64,000 bases of DNA from positions 744,001 to 808,000 of the forward strand of contig NZ_JASKUT010000001.1 in NCBI RefSeq assembly GCF_030167925.1, given 5' to 3'. Below the pieces are notes generated by a model. It was not told where the DNA came from. It saw only the letters and a list, made by a program, of their open reading frames with translations, and did no database searches. The stretch is from Paenibacillus silviterrae. Lineage in GTDB: Bacteria; Bacillota; Bacilli; Paenibacillales; NBRC-103111. Below, piece by piece: positions 7,507-17,099 of the stretch. The position numbers were made by a program, and so were the translations under genes. Position 1 is the first letter of the stretch. The number at the start of each line of letters is the position of its first letter.

Positions 7507-9957
7507 ATGACACAAGAAGCGAAGGAACAGCAAGGGTATAACCCCTTGGTTATTGAACCGAAATGGCAGCAATACTGGGATGCGAACAAAACCTTCAAGG
7601 TGCTGGACGACGATTCCAAGCCGAAATTTTATGCGCTGGATATGTTCCCCTATCCATCCGGAGCGGGTCTTCACGTCGGGCACCCGGAGGGCTATACGGC
7701 AACGGACATCGTATCCCGCTACAAGCGTATGCGCGGCTACAACGTATTGCATCCGATGGGATGGGATGCGTTCGGTCTTCCGGCAGAGCAGCACGCACTG
7801 GATACGGGTCAGCATCCGCGGGATATTACCTTCAAGAACATTGATAACTTCCGCCGCCAGATCAAATCGCTGGGCTTCTCCTATGATTGGGACCGCGAGT
7901 TCAGCACGACCGATCCGGATTATTATAAGTGGACGCAGTGGATTTTCATCCAACTGTACAAGAAGGGCCTTGCTTATGTAGACGAGGTGCCTGTGAACTG
8001 GTGTCCTGCGCTCGGAACGGTGCTGGCCAACGAAGAAGTCATCGACGGCTTAAGCGAACGCGGGAACCATCCGGTCATTCGCAAGCCGATGCGTCAATGG
8101 GTGCTCAAGATTACTGAGTACGCCGAGCGCCTGCTGGAGGATCTCGAGGAGCTGGATTGGTCCGAGAGCATTAAGGATATGCAGCGCAACTGGATCGGGA
8201 AATCGAAGGGCGCCGAGGTGGTGTTTGCTATTGAAGGCTTTGAGTCAGACAGCCTCAAGGTATTTACTACCCGTCCGGACACTCTGTTCGGTGCGACCTA
8301 TTGCGTACTTGCTCCGGAGCACGAATTGGTGGAGCGCATCACGTCTGCCGGGCAGTCGGCTGCCGTGAAGGATTATCAAGAGCGCGCGGCGCGCAAGAGC
8401 GACTTGGAGCGTACGGATCTGGCCAAGGAAAAAACGGGAGTATTCACCGGCGCTTATGCCATCAACCCGGTGAGCGGAGCCAAGGTGCCGATCTGGATTG
8501 CCGATTACGTGCTGGCAGGATACGGCACCGGAGCCATTATGGCCGTACCGGGACATGATCAGCGCGACTGGGAGTTTGCGAAGCAGTATGATTTGCCGAT
8601 CGTAGAGGTTGTGAAGGGCGGAGATGTGAGCAAGGAAGCCTATGCAGGCGACGGCGAGCATGTGAACTCCGACTTCCTGAACGGACTGAACAATGAGCAG
8701 GCGATCAGCCGGATGATCGAGTGGCTGGAAGCGAACGGCAAAGGGCAAGGCAAGGTCACCTACCGTCTGCGTGATTGGCTGTTCAGCCGTCAGCGCTACT
8801 GGGGCGAGCCGATTCCAATCCTTCACCTGGAGGACGGAACGATGAAGACGGTACCTGAGGATCAGCTTCCGCTGCTGCTGCCGGATGTGGATGAAATCAA
8901 GCCGTCCGGTACGGGAGAATCGCCGCTGGCGAATGTGACGGATTGGGTGAACACCATTGACCCGGAAACCGGCATGAAGGCGCGCCGCGAGACGAACACG
9001 ATGCCGCAATGGGCAGGCAGCTGCTGGTATTACTTGCGCTTCATCGATCCGAAGAACGACAAGGAGATCTGCTCTCCGGAGCTTCAGAAGAAATGGCTGC
9101 CCGTTGACCTGTACATCGGCGGAGCCGAGCACGCGGTGCTTCACTTGCTGTATGCGCGCTTCTGGCATAAGGTGCTTTACGACCTCGGCGTCGTTGCTAC
9201 GAAGGAGCCTTTCTATAAGCTCGTGAATCAAGGGATGATTCTGGGCGAGAACATGGAGAAGATGAGTAAGTCCCGCGGCAACGTCATCAATCCGGATGAG
9301 ATCGTGAACAGCTACGGTGCCGACACGCTTCGTCTGTACGAAATGTTCATGGGACCTCTGGAGGCGACAAAGCCTTGGAATACGAACGGCGTGGACGGCG
9401 CGCACCGCTTCTTAAGCCGGATCTGGCGCTTGTTTGTGAGCGAGGACGGCAGCTTGAACTCCCGAATTAGCAGCGAGGAGGAGCTTGGCAGCGAGGCGTT
9501 TAAGCGCGTGTGGCACCGTACGATCAAGAAGGTGACGGAGGATTACGATGCGCTGCGCTTCAACACGGCCATCAGCCAGCTGATGATCTTCGTTAACGAA
9601 GCGTACAAGACGGATCGCCTGCCGAAGGCGGCAATGGAGCAGTTCGCTCAAATGCTGTCCCCAATCGCGCCGCATTTGGCGGAAGAGCTGTGGAGCAGAT
9701 TGGGACATCAGGGTACGATCACCTATGCGGCATGGCCGACATATGATGAGGCTTGGACGGTAGACAACGAGGTAGAGATTGTCGTTCAAGTGAACGGCAA
9801 AATTGTAGAACGTCTGACGATTGCCGCTGATGCGAATGAGGCAGCTATTCAGGAGCTGGCGATGGGGCTGGATAAGGTGAAGGAAGCGATGTCCGGCAAA
9901 GCCGTTCGCAAAGTGATCGCAGTCAAAGGCAAGTTGGTTAACATTGTTGTCGGATAA
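7507..9957 (+). CDS. leuS: Leucyl-tRNA synthetase
   Basis: 816 residues, class I synthetase charging tRNA-Leu. The HIGH-type motif reads HVGHPEG (about residues 55-61) and the KMSKS loop is present (near 585); the editing (CP1) domain with [19 protein letters not shown] lies between them. A frame start at 7498 sits directly on the GAGGAGG ribosome site (7491-7497), so ATG 7507 with a 9-base gap is the better start. Expression is set by the T-box just upstream. Its place inside the yqe-com region is an insertion relative to B. subtilis. Confidence 0.97.
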   Translation: MTQEAKEQQGYNPLVIEPKWQQYWDANKTFKVLDDDSKPKFYALDMFPYPSGAGLHVGHPEGYTATDIVSRYKRMRGYNVLHPMGWDAFGLPAEQHALDTGQHPRDITFKNIDNFRRQIKSLGFSYDWDREFSTTDPDYYKWTQWIFIQLYKKGLAYVDEVPVNWCPALGTVLANEEVIDGLSERGNHPVIRKPMRQWVLKITEYAERLLEDLEELDWSESIKDMQRNWIGKSKGAEVVFAIEGFESDSLKVFTTRPDTLFGATYCVLAPEHELVERITSAGQSAAVKDYQERAARKSDLERTDLAKEKTGVFTGAYAINPVSGAKVPIWIADYVLAGYGTGAIMAVPGHDQRDWEFAKQYDLPIVEVVKGGDVSKEAYAGDGEHVNSDFLNGLNNEQAISRMIEWLEANGKGQGKVTYRLRDWLFSRQRYWGEPIPILHLEDGTMKTVPEDQLPLLLPDVDEIKPSGTGESPLANVTDWVNTIDPETGMKARRETNTMPQWAGSCWYYLRFIDPKNDKEICSPELQKKWLPVDLYIGGAEHAVLHLLYARFWHKVLYDLGVVATKEPFYKLVNQGMILGENMEKMSKSRGNVINPDEIVNSYGADTLRLYEMFMGPLEATKPWNTNGVDGAHRFLSRIWRLFVSEDGSLNSRISSEEELGSEAFKRVWHRTIKKVTEDYDALRFNTAISQLMIFVNEAYKTDRLPKAAMEQFAQMLSPIAPHLAEELWSRLGHQGTITYAAWPTYDEAWTVDNEVEIVVQVNGKIVERLTIAADANEAAIQELAMGLDKVKEAMSGKAVRKVIAVKGKLVNIVVG

Positions 9958-9965
9958 ATAAAAAT

Positions 9966-10171
9966 ATCGCGGGCTTGTCCGAAATTTTCTTAAGTGTTGT
10001 CCATCTGCGTATCAGTGGGAAATGTCTTCAGCAATTTTGCTTACCGTCAAACCATGGAATGGATTTCAATGACGGCAAACAAGATGCACGAGGTTAGCTG
10101 AAGATATTCACCCACGGAGATACGTAAGATGGTCATCCACTTTCAGAGAATTTGAGGAGCAACCACGCGAT
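9966..10171. repeat. 206-bp imperfect palindrome between convergent leuS and comER
   Basis: The two halves are diverged inverted copies across nearly the whole intergenic gap. Matching blocks include ATCGCG 9966-9971 with CGCGAT 10166-10171, AAATT 9983-9987 with its partner near 10150, CCATCT 10001-10006 with AGATGG 10127-10132, GTCTTCAGC near 10024-10032 with GCTGAAGAT 10098-10106, and CCGTCA 10044-10049 with TGACGG 10070-10075; the tip is CCAT-gga-ATGG (10052-10062). Short indels interrupt the pairing. It could be a decayed miniature inverted-repeat element, a long bidirectional terminator or a hairpin RNA. No coding frame is convincing here. Confidence 0.7.
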
Positions 10172-10202
10172 CATACAGGAAAAGCGTGAAAGCATCACGC
10201 CA

Positions 10203-11036
10203 TTAATCGACTTTGGTGCCGAATAGCTTGGCTTCCACCTTTTCCACATCTTCATCATACTTAGCATGAGTTGTGCGGATTAAGTCGTAAAAGACGCCGC
10301 CCAGCTCTTTTTCCATTATACGGAGTCCTTCGGCGGTAATGCCTCCGGGAACGGTGACGCGCTGCTTCAGCGAGGCAGGGGTGAAGCCGCCCGTCGTCAG
10401 AAGCTTGCCGGTGCCGAGTGTCATCTCGCTGGCCAGCATGGTGGCTTCCTCCTGAGAGATTCCGGTAAAGCTGACGGCCGCTTCAATGTACTTTTCCACA
10501 AAGTAAGCCAGGAAGGCCGGACCGCAGCTGGACAAATCCGAGGAAATGCGAGTGTACTTCTCCGATACGCGGATAGGTGCGCTAATGTGGGACAGCAAGT
10601 TCTCGAGCAGCAGCTGATCCTCCGGCTCGATACGGTCTCCATAAATGCAAAGCGTCGCTCCGCTAAGTACATAGTTGGTGATGCTCGGAATGACCTTGGC
10701 GATTTTGGCCGGCAGAAGCTCTTCCAAATGTCGAATGAGGACAGGGCTCGTGATGGACACGAACAGCTGATTCGGTTCCGTGATACCGGCGATATCGTCA
10801 ATGACCGACTTGAACTCGCCCGGCTTCACACATAAGAACACTACGCTGCAGGCTTGAACCAGTTCCTTATTGGATCGGGCTACACTAAGGCCCGGATACA
10901 TTTCCGCCAATCGCTCGACCTTGCTCATGGTGCGGTTGGTGGCCACCATGTTCTCCGGGCTTAAGGCTCCGGATTGAATGAACGCCTCGATAAGAATACT
11001 GCCCATGCTGCCTGTTCCAATGAATCCTACTCTCAT
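10203..11036 (-). CDS. comER: ComER, pyrroline-5-carboxylate reductase-like late competence protein
   Basis: 277 residues. The NADP-binding loop VGFIGTGSMGS opens the protein and the P5CR signature lies near the C-terminus (TVPGGITAEGLRIME). ComER belongs to the ProC family; in B. subtilis it is divergent from comEA and dispensable for competence, and in other bacilli it affects sporulation entry. The long upstream frame extension to 11327 crosses comEA and is rejected; ATG 11036 follows GGAGGG by 7 bases. Whether it keeps proline-synthesis activity cannot be read from sequence. Confidence 0.92.
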   Translation of the reverse strand: MRVGFIGTGSMGSILIEAFIQSGALSPENMVATNRTMSKVERLAEMYPGLSVARSNKELVQACSVVFLCVKPGEFKSVIDDIAGITEPNQLFVSITSPVLIRHLEELLPAKIAKVIPSITNYVLSGATLCIYGDRIEPEDQLLLENLLSHISAPIRVSEKYTRISSDLSSCGPAFLAYFVEKYIEAAVSFTGISQEEATMLASEMTLGTGKLLTTGGFTPASLKQRVTVPGGITAEGLRIMEKELGGVFYDLIRTTHAKYDEDVEKVEAKLFGTKVD

Positions 11037-11146
11037 GACCATCCCTCCAGAATAGAATGCAGCCTCTCTCATGTATATGTGGATAAGTAAAACGTTATAA
11101 CCAGCTGTCAATTTTTTGTCTGTCTTTTTGAAGGAGGAATCGAGAA

Positions 11147-11581
11147 TTGCGTAATACCGGACTGATCCTGACCGGCACATTGCTGCTTGGGGGCGGCGCT
11201 TTATTTTACACGACGATGTCGGAACAACAGCAGGCCATAAACGGCTGGAAGCCGGTGAATGAAGAGATGCGGATGCTCCTGAATCGGGAGGAAAGCCGTC
11301 GCGAGCCGACAAAGGAGAACGCGGCACCTAAACCGGCATCGCCTCCAACGGAAGCTAAGCAGCCCGCTAAGGTTGCGGAACCGCAGAAGGTCAACTTGAA
11401 CACGGCATCGGCGGAGCAACTGGAGGCCCTGCCCGGTATCGGAGCCAGCAGGGCTCGTGCGATTCTGGAGCTGAGGACAAGCCTCGGCGGGAAGTTTACT
11501 TCCGTCGAGCAGCTACTGGACGTCAAGGGGATTGGAGAGAAGATGCTGGACAAAATGAGGCCGCAGCTTGTACTTGAATAA
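11147..11581 (+). CDS. comEA: ComEA, competence DNA receptor
   Basis: 144 residues. One N-terminal membrane anchor (about 5-22), a charged, Pro/Ala/Lys-rich linker, then a helix-hairpin-helix domain (about 83-144) beginning VNLNTASAEQLEALPGIG and containing a second LLDVKGIGEKML hairpin. ComEA holds incoming double-stranded DNA outside the membrane and passes it to ComEC. It is shorter than B. subtilis ComEA mainly in the linker. TTG start 11147 has AAGGAGG 9 bases upstream. Confidence 0.94.
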   Translation: MRNTGLILTGTLLLGGGALFYTTMSEQQQAINGWKPVNEEMRMLLNREESRREPTKENAAPKPASPPTEAKQPAKVAEPQKVNLNTASAEQLEALPGIGASRARAILELRTSLGGKFTSVEQLLDVKGIGEKMLDKMRPQLVLE

Positions 11582-11620
11582 GAGGGTCTTGCCAGTGATG
11601 AAAAAAATGGCTTCCGTTTC

Positions 11621-11649
11621 TTGACATCATGTGAGAAAATACGAGTAAT
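11621..11649 (+). promoter_or_regulatory. Possible promoter before comEB
   Basis: TTGACA (11621-11626) with a 17-bp spacer to the poor -10 AGTAAT (11644-11649). The -35 is perfect but the -10 is weak, so this is tentative. Confidence 0.35.
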
Positions 11650-11681
11650 TACTACAAAAGACGCAAAAGCAGGAGGTCAGC

Positions 11682-12218
11682 ATGGCAGAGCAGCAGGAGA
11701 AATCGACGACGCCCCGTAAGGATTGGGACACTTATTTTATGGACATGGCTTACATGGCCTCTACGCGTTCCCAATGCAGTCGACGTCATGTAGGCGCCGT
11801 TCTTGTGCAAGGGAAAAAGCTGCTGGGCGCAGCCTACAACGGCGCTCCGATGGGAGTTCAGGATTGCTCGGAGGCCGGCTGTATGCTGGTGGAGGAGTAT
11901 GAGCTCGTAAAGGAAGAGGGACAGGAGCAGGTCATCAAGAAGCAGCGCTGTATTCGCACAATCCATGCGGAGCAAAATTTGCTTCTGTTTACGGATCGGA
12001 AGGACAGGGAGGGATCGGTCGTGTATGTTACGGACCAGCCCTGCTGGACATGTGCCAATATGCTGGCGAACAGCGGAATCATTGAAATCGTATTTCACAG
12101 GCCTTACCCGAAAGACAGCGACAAGGTAAGGCTGCTCATGGAGCAAAAAGGCGTGCGATTCCGCGCGTTGGAAGAATATGAGCCTCCCGCAGGAGCTATG
12201 TCGGAAGTTCAACATTAA
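11682..12218 (+). CDS. comEB: ComEB, dCMP/deoxycytidylate deaminase family protein
   Basis: 178 residues. Zinc deaminase motifs are intact: TIHAEQNLL with catalytic HAE (about 103-106) and PCWTCANML with PCxxC (about 122-126). dCMP deaminase makes dUMP for thymidylate synthesis. The gene sits between comEA and comEC as in B. subtilis, where comEB is not needed for DNA uptake. ATG follows GCAGGAGGTCAGC. Confidence 0.94.
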   Translation: MAEQQEKSTTPRKDWDTYFMDMAYMASTRSQCSRRHVGAVLVQGKKLLGAAYNGAPMGVQDCSEAGCMLVEEYELVKEEGQEQVIKKQRCIRTIHAEQNLLLFTDRKDREGSVVYVTDQPCWTCANMLANSGIIEIVFHRPYPKDSDKVRLLMEQKGVRFRALEEYEPPAGAMSEVQH

Positions 12219-12233
12219 TAGGCTGGCAAGAGG

Positions 12234-12279
12234 AAGAACCTCTGCATATCGGTGTAAGCAGCCGTGTGCAGAGGTTCTT
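12234..12279 (+). terminator. Hairpin between comEB and comEC, possible attenuator
   Basis: A perfect 13-bp stem AAGAACCTCTGCA (12234-12246) with TGCAGAGGTTCTT (12267-12279). Only three T follow, so it is a weak terminator; it may lower comEC expression relative to comEB or protect an mRNA end. Confidence 0.55.
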
Positions 12280-12305
12280 TGCATTGCGGCGGAAAGGGGA
12301 ATGTA

Positions 12306-14825
12306 ATGAAGCAGCGGCCGCTAGTATGGTATGCCTTATGCTGGATTGCCGGCTATGCGCTGGGTTATGTATTTCAGCCGGCATGGCTCGGATGGGAGGT
12401 GTCATTGACCGGAGCGGCGCTAATCTGCGGCCTTGCGGTATGGAGTCCGCCCTTCGGCGGATGGCTGCTGCGGGGTGCACTTGTCGCAGCCGTTGCTGCG
12501 GGAGTATATGCTGCCTACGACCGAAGCAATCAATCGGCGATACCTGAGGCATGGGAGGAGTCGGAGCGGCAGTTTAAGGTGCGCATTGTGTCGCCGGTAC
12601 AGGTAGACGGGGATCGCGCGAGCTTTCAAGCAAAGCTGCTGGACAAAGAGGGTGAGACGCTCCAGGTTAGCATTCGGCTGCTGAAGCTGGAGGAGAAGGA
12701 GATCGCCCTTGGCTGGAAGCGCGGCGATGTGGCCGAGCTGGCCGGAACGCTACGCAAGCCGGGGGAGGCAAGAAATTTCGGAGGCTTCGATTACCGGCGG
12801 TATTTGCGTTTGCAGAAGGTGCATTGGCAGCTTACGGTCAAGGGGCTGGCCGCTCAACAGGTGTTACCTCCGGCTGCAGATGACTGGGGCTGGTGGCTCC
12901 CCCTTCGCTGGAATGATGCGGTCAGAAGCAAGCTGGCCGATAAGGTGGACCAGCTGTTCCCTGAGGAGCAGGCCGGGTTTATGAAGGGCATGCTGGTCGG
13001 TCTTACCGACGATCTGGATCCGCAGCAATTCGAACGCTTCTCCAAGCTGGGGCTCACACACATTATCGCGATTTCCGGCTTGAATGTAGCGATCTTCCTA
13101 GCTTGCCTGCTTTGGATCATGCGCCGTTTCGGGATGACCAAGGAGACGTATTTACTCACCTCCATAGCGCTTATGCCATTCTACGTCCTAATTACGGGAG
13201 CCTCTCCCTCGATCGTACGTGCGGGGCTGATGGCGATGGTCGCTTTATACGCCGCGTACCGAAACCGGTTGAAGGACGGCCTCCACATTACGCTGCTGGC
13301 TGCGGTGGCTATGCTTCTATGGGAGCCTTACTATCTCATGGATGTCAGCTTTCAGCTATCCTTTCTCGTGACCATCGGCTTAATCCTGGGAGTGCCTTAT
13401 ATGAATCGGCTGCTGCCCATCCGGCAGTCTTCCTTAAAAGATGCGGTATCGATAACCGTGACGGCTCAGCTGATCTCTTTTCCCATCTCGATTTATTATT
13501 TCAGCCAATTTTCACTGCTGTCGCTGGCGGCCAATCTTGTTCTTGTCCCAGTATTCAGCATGCTGATTATGCCGGGGGGAACGGCAGCGCTGATGCTCGG
13601 ACTTGTTTGGCCCGCAGCGGGTAAGCTTTTAGCCTGGCTAATTATTCAAGTCAATCATTATTTGTTCGTTGCCATCGAGTGGCTGGCCGGCTGGGACCTA
13701 TTCCAGACCATTTGGCCGAAGCCTTCCCCTCTATGGATTGTGCTGTACTATTTGCTCCTGACGCTCAGTGCTATCGGCGCCGTAGAGTGGCTGGAGCAAA
13801 CCAGTGAGGGTGAAACGCCGCAGCCTAAGCTGCAAACGACCAAGGAAATACCTGCATTTTTCAATTGGAGACCCGTGCACTTATCTGTGATCTCCTTTCT
13901 TTGCTTTTCATCGCTGCTCTTTTACGGATATGTCTACCCTCGTTGGACGGGTTCAGGTCTGGTGCAATTTCTGGATGTAGGGCAAGGAGACAGCATTATG
14001 ATTCAAACTCCGAAGAGCCGGATGACCCTGCTTGTTGATGGAGGAGGAACCTTGAGCTTCCGCAAAGCCGGAGAGGAGTGGAAGGAAAGGAAGGATCCGT
14101 ACGAGGTCGGCCGCAAGCTGCTCGTCCCGCTGCTGAAGCAGCGCGGCGTGCAGCGAATCGATTACTTGATCATAACTCATCAGGATATGGATCACGTCGG
14201 AGGACTGCAGGCGGTTCTAGAGCAAATTCCGGTCAGCCGCCTAATATTTAACGGTACGTTAAAACCGACGGATGCGGTGGAAAAGCTGTTCGAAACGGCG
14301 CTGGCTAAAGGAACGCAGCTGATCTCGGCGCAAGCCGGGGACCGATTGGAGGCCGATGAGCTGACGAAGCTGATGTTCCTTCATCCCCTTGGGACGGAGG
14401 CGGGCGAATCGGAAGCCATACGTATCGAAAAGGAACAAAATGAAAGCTCCTTGGTGTTTCTCATGGAAATGGACCGAACGCGATGGCTGTTTACAGGCGA
14501 TATGGATGCTGCTGCGGAGAAACAGGTCCTTGAGCGCTGGTCCGGAATCAGCAGCATCTTGACGGAAAATTTGGATGTACTGAAAGTAGCTCATCACGGG
14601 AGTAAAAGCTCTACTTCGGACGACTGGCTGAAGGTGTTACAGCCGCGTAACGCTGTGATTTCCGCAGGCGTTAATAACCTCTACGGACATCCGAATGCTC
14701 TTGTCGTGGAGAGGCTGGCGACCTCCGGGGCAAGTCTTTTCCGTACCGATCGGCAGGGGGAAATTCAGATGAGAGTCCGCGAAGGCAAGATCGAAGTCCG
14801 TACGAAGCTGGCGGGTGCTCCTTAA
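12306..14825 (+). CDS. comEC: ComEC, DNA-uptake channel with metallo-beta-lactamase-like domain
   Basis: 839 residues. N-terminal membrane helices flank an OB-like DUF4131 domain (about 30-190), followed by the polytopic competence domain (about 230-500, with THIIAISGLNVAI) and a C-terminal metallo-beta-lactamase fold (about 555-839) with LDVGQGDS, THQDMDHVGG, FTGDMD and VAHHGSKSS motifs. Known role: transport of single-stranded DNA across the membrane, with a likely nuclease domain. ATG 12306 follows GGAAAGGGGA; the frame upstream to 12264 runs through the hairpin and is rejected. Confidence 0.95.
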   Translation: MKQRPLVWYALCWIAGYALGYVFQPAWLGWEVSLTGAALICGLAVWSPPFGGWLLRGALVAAVAAGVYAAYDRSNQSAIPEAWEESERQFKVRIVSPVQVDGDRASFQAKLLDKEGETLQVSIRLLKLEEKEIALGWKRGDVAELAGTLRKPGEARNFGGFDYRRYLRLQKVHWQLTVKGLAAQQVLPPAADDWGWWLPLRWNDAVRSKLADKVDQLFPEEQAGFMKGMLVGLTDDLDPQQFERFSKLGLTHIIAISGLNVAIFLACLLWIMRRFGMTKETYLLTSIALMPFYVLITGASPSIVRAGLMAMVALYAAYRNRLKDGLHITLLAAVAMLLWEPYYLMDVSFQLSFLVTIGLILGVPYMNRLLPIRQSSLKDAVSITVTAQLISFPISIYYFSQFSLLSLAANLVLVPVFSMLIMPGGTAALMLGLVWPAAGKLLAWLIIQVNHYLFVAIEWLAGWDLFQTIWPKPSPLWIVLYYLLLTLSAIGAVEWLEQTSEGETPQPKLQTTKEIPAFFNWRPVHLSVISFLCFSSLLFYGYVYPRWTGSGLVQFLDVGQGDSIMIQTPKSRMTLLVDGGGTLSFRKAGEEWKERKDPYEVGRKLLVPLLKQRGVQRIDYLIITHQDMDHVGGLQAVLEQIPVSRLIFNGTLKPTDAVEKLFETALAKGTQLISAQAGDRLEADELTKLMFLHPLGTEAGESEAIRIEKEQNESSLVFLMEMDRTRWLFTGDMDAAAEKQVLERWSGISSILTENLDVLKVAHHGSKSSTSDDWLKVLQPRNAVISAGVNNLYGHPNALVVERLATSGASLFRTDRQGEIQMRVREGKIEVRTKLAGAP

Positions 14826-14888
14826 CGTGAATTTCGTTTATAATGGTAGGTAATCACATTATGATATGCCGGAAGGAACGTGTACGAT

Positions 14889-15359
14889 ATGTCTTCGAAA
14901 ACGAATGCCTGCCGTATGCTGGACGCAGCGGGAATTCATTATACGCTCCATGAGTATGAATGGGATGAGGAGCAGCTGGACGCATTAACTGTCGCAAGCA
15001 AGGTAGGCATTAATAGCAGCCAAATTTTCAAGACCTTGGTTTTACGAGGGGATAAAACTGGCATCCTGGTAGCCTGTCTTCCGGGAGACCGGGAGCTGAA
15101 TGCGAGAAGATTGGCCTCTTTGTCGGGGAATAAGAAGGTGGAGATGGTTCAGGTGAAGGAGCTGCAGCAGCTTACCGGATATATTCGCGGGGGCGTATCG
15201 CCCTTGGGAATGAAGAAAAAGTATCCGTTATACCTTGATGACACGGCGCTTTCCTTGAATCCGGTTAGCATAAGCGCGGGACGCCGAGGACTGCAAATTT
15301 TTATGTCCGGTGCGGATTTGGCCAAGGCGGCGGAAGCAGATGTAGCTGAGCTTTCGTAA
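14889..15359 (+). CDS. ybaK: YbaK/EbsC-type Cys-tRNA(Pro) deacylase
   Basis: 156 residues of the YbaK/ProX editing fold, with conserved VFKTL-like region QIFKTLVLRGD, the GYIRGGVSPLGMKKKYP block and a C-terminal SAGRRGLQI strand. Family members remove Cys mischarged on tRNA-Pro in trans. GTG 14880 is also open, but ATG 14889 keeps a workable gap from GGAAGGA. TATAAT at 14839-14844 may be its -10, though no good -35 is seen. Confidence 0.9.
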   Translation: MSSKTNACRMLDAAGIHYTLHEYEWDEEQLDALTVASKVGINSSQIFKTLVLRGDKTGILVACLPGDRELNARRLASLSGNKKVEMVQVKELQQLTGYIRGGVSPLGMKKKYPLYLDDTALSLNPVSISAGRRGLQIFMSGADLAKAAEADVAELS

Positions 15360-15373
15360 TTCGCAATACAATA

Positions 15374-15397
15374 AATGTTCGCTTTTTCGCGAATATT
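15374..15397 (+). other. Short hairpin after ybaK
   Basis: AATGTTCGC (15374-15382) pairs with GCGAATATT (15389-15397) over 9 bp with one G-T pair and a TTTTTC loop. No T-run follows, so it is a weak transcript end at best. Confidence 0.4.
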
Positions 15398-15462
15398 CGC
15401 TCAGCGCGTGTAGGATAGATAAATAATCATCAACAAAATCCGAATAATATAAGCTATACACA

Positions 15463-15491
15463 TTGACATCGAACCGAAATCTGTCTATTAT
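15463..15491 (+). promoter_or_regulatory. SigA promoter of the purine-riboswitch transcript
   Basis: TTGACA (15463-15468), 17-bp spacer, TATTAT (15486-15491), about 30 bases upstream of the aptamer. Confidence 0.8.
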
Positions 15492-15523
15492 ACGAAAGGG
15501 GAAAACATGATAATCCAAAATCA

Positions 15524-15624
15524 AACTTTCGTATAACCTTACAATCGGGTAAGGGTATCTACAAGGAACCGTAATTCCTGGCTACGAAAGCGGCACCTCG
15601 TGTCCGCTGGAGCCGGGATTTTTT
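15524..15624 (+). ncRNA. Purine (guanine-type) riboswitch
   Basis: P1 is CTTTCGTA/TACGAAAG (about 15526-15533 and 15583-15590). P2 (CTTAC/GTAAG), the junction GTATCTAC and P3 (AAGGA/TCCT with CCGTAA loop) follow the purine aptamer layout. The base at the specificity position (C in GG-C-TACG) indicates guanine or hypoxanthine rather than adenine. A CGGC-rich hairpin at 15591-15615 followed by TTTTTT (15619-15624) is the expression platform. High purine should stop transcription before the permease gene. Confidence 0.92.
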
Positions 15625-15657
15625 GTTTTTCACCTAAGAATATTGCGGAGGCGGACT

Positions 15658-16947
15658 ATGGAACGATTTTTCAAGCTGCAGCAGCACGGAACTACGGTAA
15701 AAACGGAGCTTATCGCAGGCATCACCACTTTCTTAACCATGGTTTATATCATTATCGTAAATCCGGCCATTCTCTCCTCAGCCGGTGTTCCTTTCGAACA
15801 AGTTTTCATGGCTACGATCATTTCGGCTGTCATAGGCACCCTGATCATGGGGCTGCTGGCCAAATACCCGATTGCCATTGCGCCAGGGATGGGGATGAAC
15901 GCTTACTTTGCCAGTGTGGTAGGCTCGCAGGGGCTCAGCTATCAAGTTGTTTTCGGCACGGTATTTCTTGCCGGTATTCTATTTGTACTCTTAAGTCTGA
16001 GCTCCTTCCGGGCCGCACTTCTGAGAGCCATCCCCAATTCGCTGAAGTACGGGATTACTTCCGGGATCGGATTGTTCATTGCCTTTATCGGGCTGAAAAT
16101 GTCCGGCATCGTCGTTCCCAGCGAAGCGACGATGGTCGCATTCGGAGATCTGCATAAGCCTGCCACGGTGCTCACCTTAATCGGCTTGTTTCTAACGTTA
16201 GTGCTGATGGCCAAGCGAGTTAGCGGAGCACTCTTTATTGGGATGGTCGTCACCGCCATCGTCGGATATTTCATGAATCTGCTGAATTTCGAAGGCGTCG
16301 TTTCCATGCCGCCGGCTCCGGTGCTGTTCGATATGGACCTTGGCGTAGTGTTCAGCCATAGTCTGTACACGGTTGTTTTTGCCTTTTTGCTGGTGACGAT
16401 ATTCGATACGACGGGAACGATGATCGGCGTTGCGGAGCAGGCCGGCTTAGCCAAGAACGGAGACTTCCCGCGGGTCCGCTCCGCATTGATGGCGGATGCG
16501 GCTGCAACAACGGTAGGGGCTGCGTTCGGGACAAGCCCATCCAGCGCTTACATTGAGTCGTCTGCCGGCGTAGCCGCAGGGGGGAGAACCGGCTTGACCG
16601 CTGTTGTGGTGGCGATGCTGTTTGCAATCTCGATGTTTTTCTCGCCGGCCATCTCCGCGATTTCCTCCCTTTCGGCAATCACGGCACCTACCTTGATCAT
16701 TGTCGGTTGCTTCATGATGGAGGGGCTGGCACGCATTCAATGGAAGGAGTTTGACGAGGCGTTTCCCGCCTTCGCCATTCTGCTGACGATGCCGCTCACT
16801 TCCAGCATCGCTACAGGGATCGCCATCGGCTTTATTACCTATCCGCTGATGAAGCTCGTGAGCGGCAAAGGCAAAGAGGTTCATCCGATGCTTTATGCGT
16901 TCGGCATTATCTTTATTTTGCAAATGGCCTTTTTCCCGGCTCACTAA
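15658..16947 (+). CDS. pbuG: Guanine/hypoxanthine permease, AzgA/PbuG-like NCS2 family
   Basis: 429 residues with about 12 hydrophobic segments. Family motifs include the start ERFFKL...GTTVKTELIAGITTFLTM, APGMGMNAYF (about 78-87) and GTSPSSAYIESSAGVAAGGRTGLTA (around 290). This is a purine base/proton symporter in the cytoplasmic membrane. The upstream guanine riboswitch supports the substrate. ATG 15658 has GGAGG 5-6 bases upstream; a TTG at 15643 is less likely. A terminator follows at 16968. Confidence 0.94.
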   Translation: MERFFKLQQHGTTVKTELIAGITTFLTMVYIIIVNPAILSSAGVPFEQVFMATIISAVIGTLIMGLLAKYPIAIAPGMGMNAYFASVVGSQGLSYQVVFGTVFLAGILFVLLSLSSFRAALLRAIPNSLKYGITSGIGLFIAFIGLKMSGIVVPSEATMVAFGDLHKPATVLTLIGLFLTLVLMAKRVSGALFIGMVVTAIVGYFMNLLNFEGVVSMPPAPVLFDMDLGVVFSHSLYTVVFAFLLVTIFDTTGTMIGVAEQAGLAKNGDFPRVRSALMADAAATTVGAAFGTSPSSAYIESSAGVAAGGRTGLTAVVVAMLFAISMFFSPAISAISSLSAITAPTLIIVGCFMMEGLARIQWKEFDEAFPAFAILLTMPLTSSIATGIAIGFITYPLMKLVSGKGKEVHPMLYAFGIIFILQMAFFPAH

Positions 16948-16967
16948 GGTGATCTACCAATTACCAT

Positions 16968-17005
16968 AGTCCCTGTCCGTCAAGAGGGGGATCGGGGCTT
17001 TTTTT
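16968..17005 (+). terminator. Intrinsic terminator after the purine permease
   Basis: AGTCCC..GTCC pairs with GGATCGGGGCT, followed by TTTTTTT (16999-17005). Confidence 0.85.
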
Positions 17006-17045
17006 GGTACAAGGAAATTTTACCCAACAATGGGTCCGTTTCCTC

Positions 17046-17074
17046 TTGTCTCTTATAGCCATCTCTGTTAAATT
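17046..17074 (+). promoter_or_regulatory. Possible promoter of the EamA transporter gene
   Basis: TTGTCT (17046-17051), 17-bp spacer, TAAATT (17069-17074). Moderate match; no better candidate before 17148. Confidence 0.4.
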
Positions 17075-17099
17075 TATAAGTTGCGGGCTTCCGAGGATT

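Noticed and set aside
11040..11140. ComK box for the comE genes
   Set aside because: I looked for AAAA-N5-TTTT pairs in the comER/comEA gap; the AT-rich runs do not fit the spacing well.
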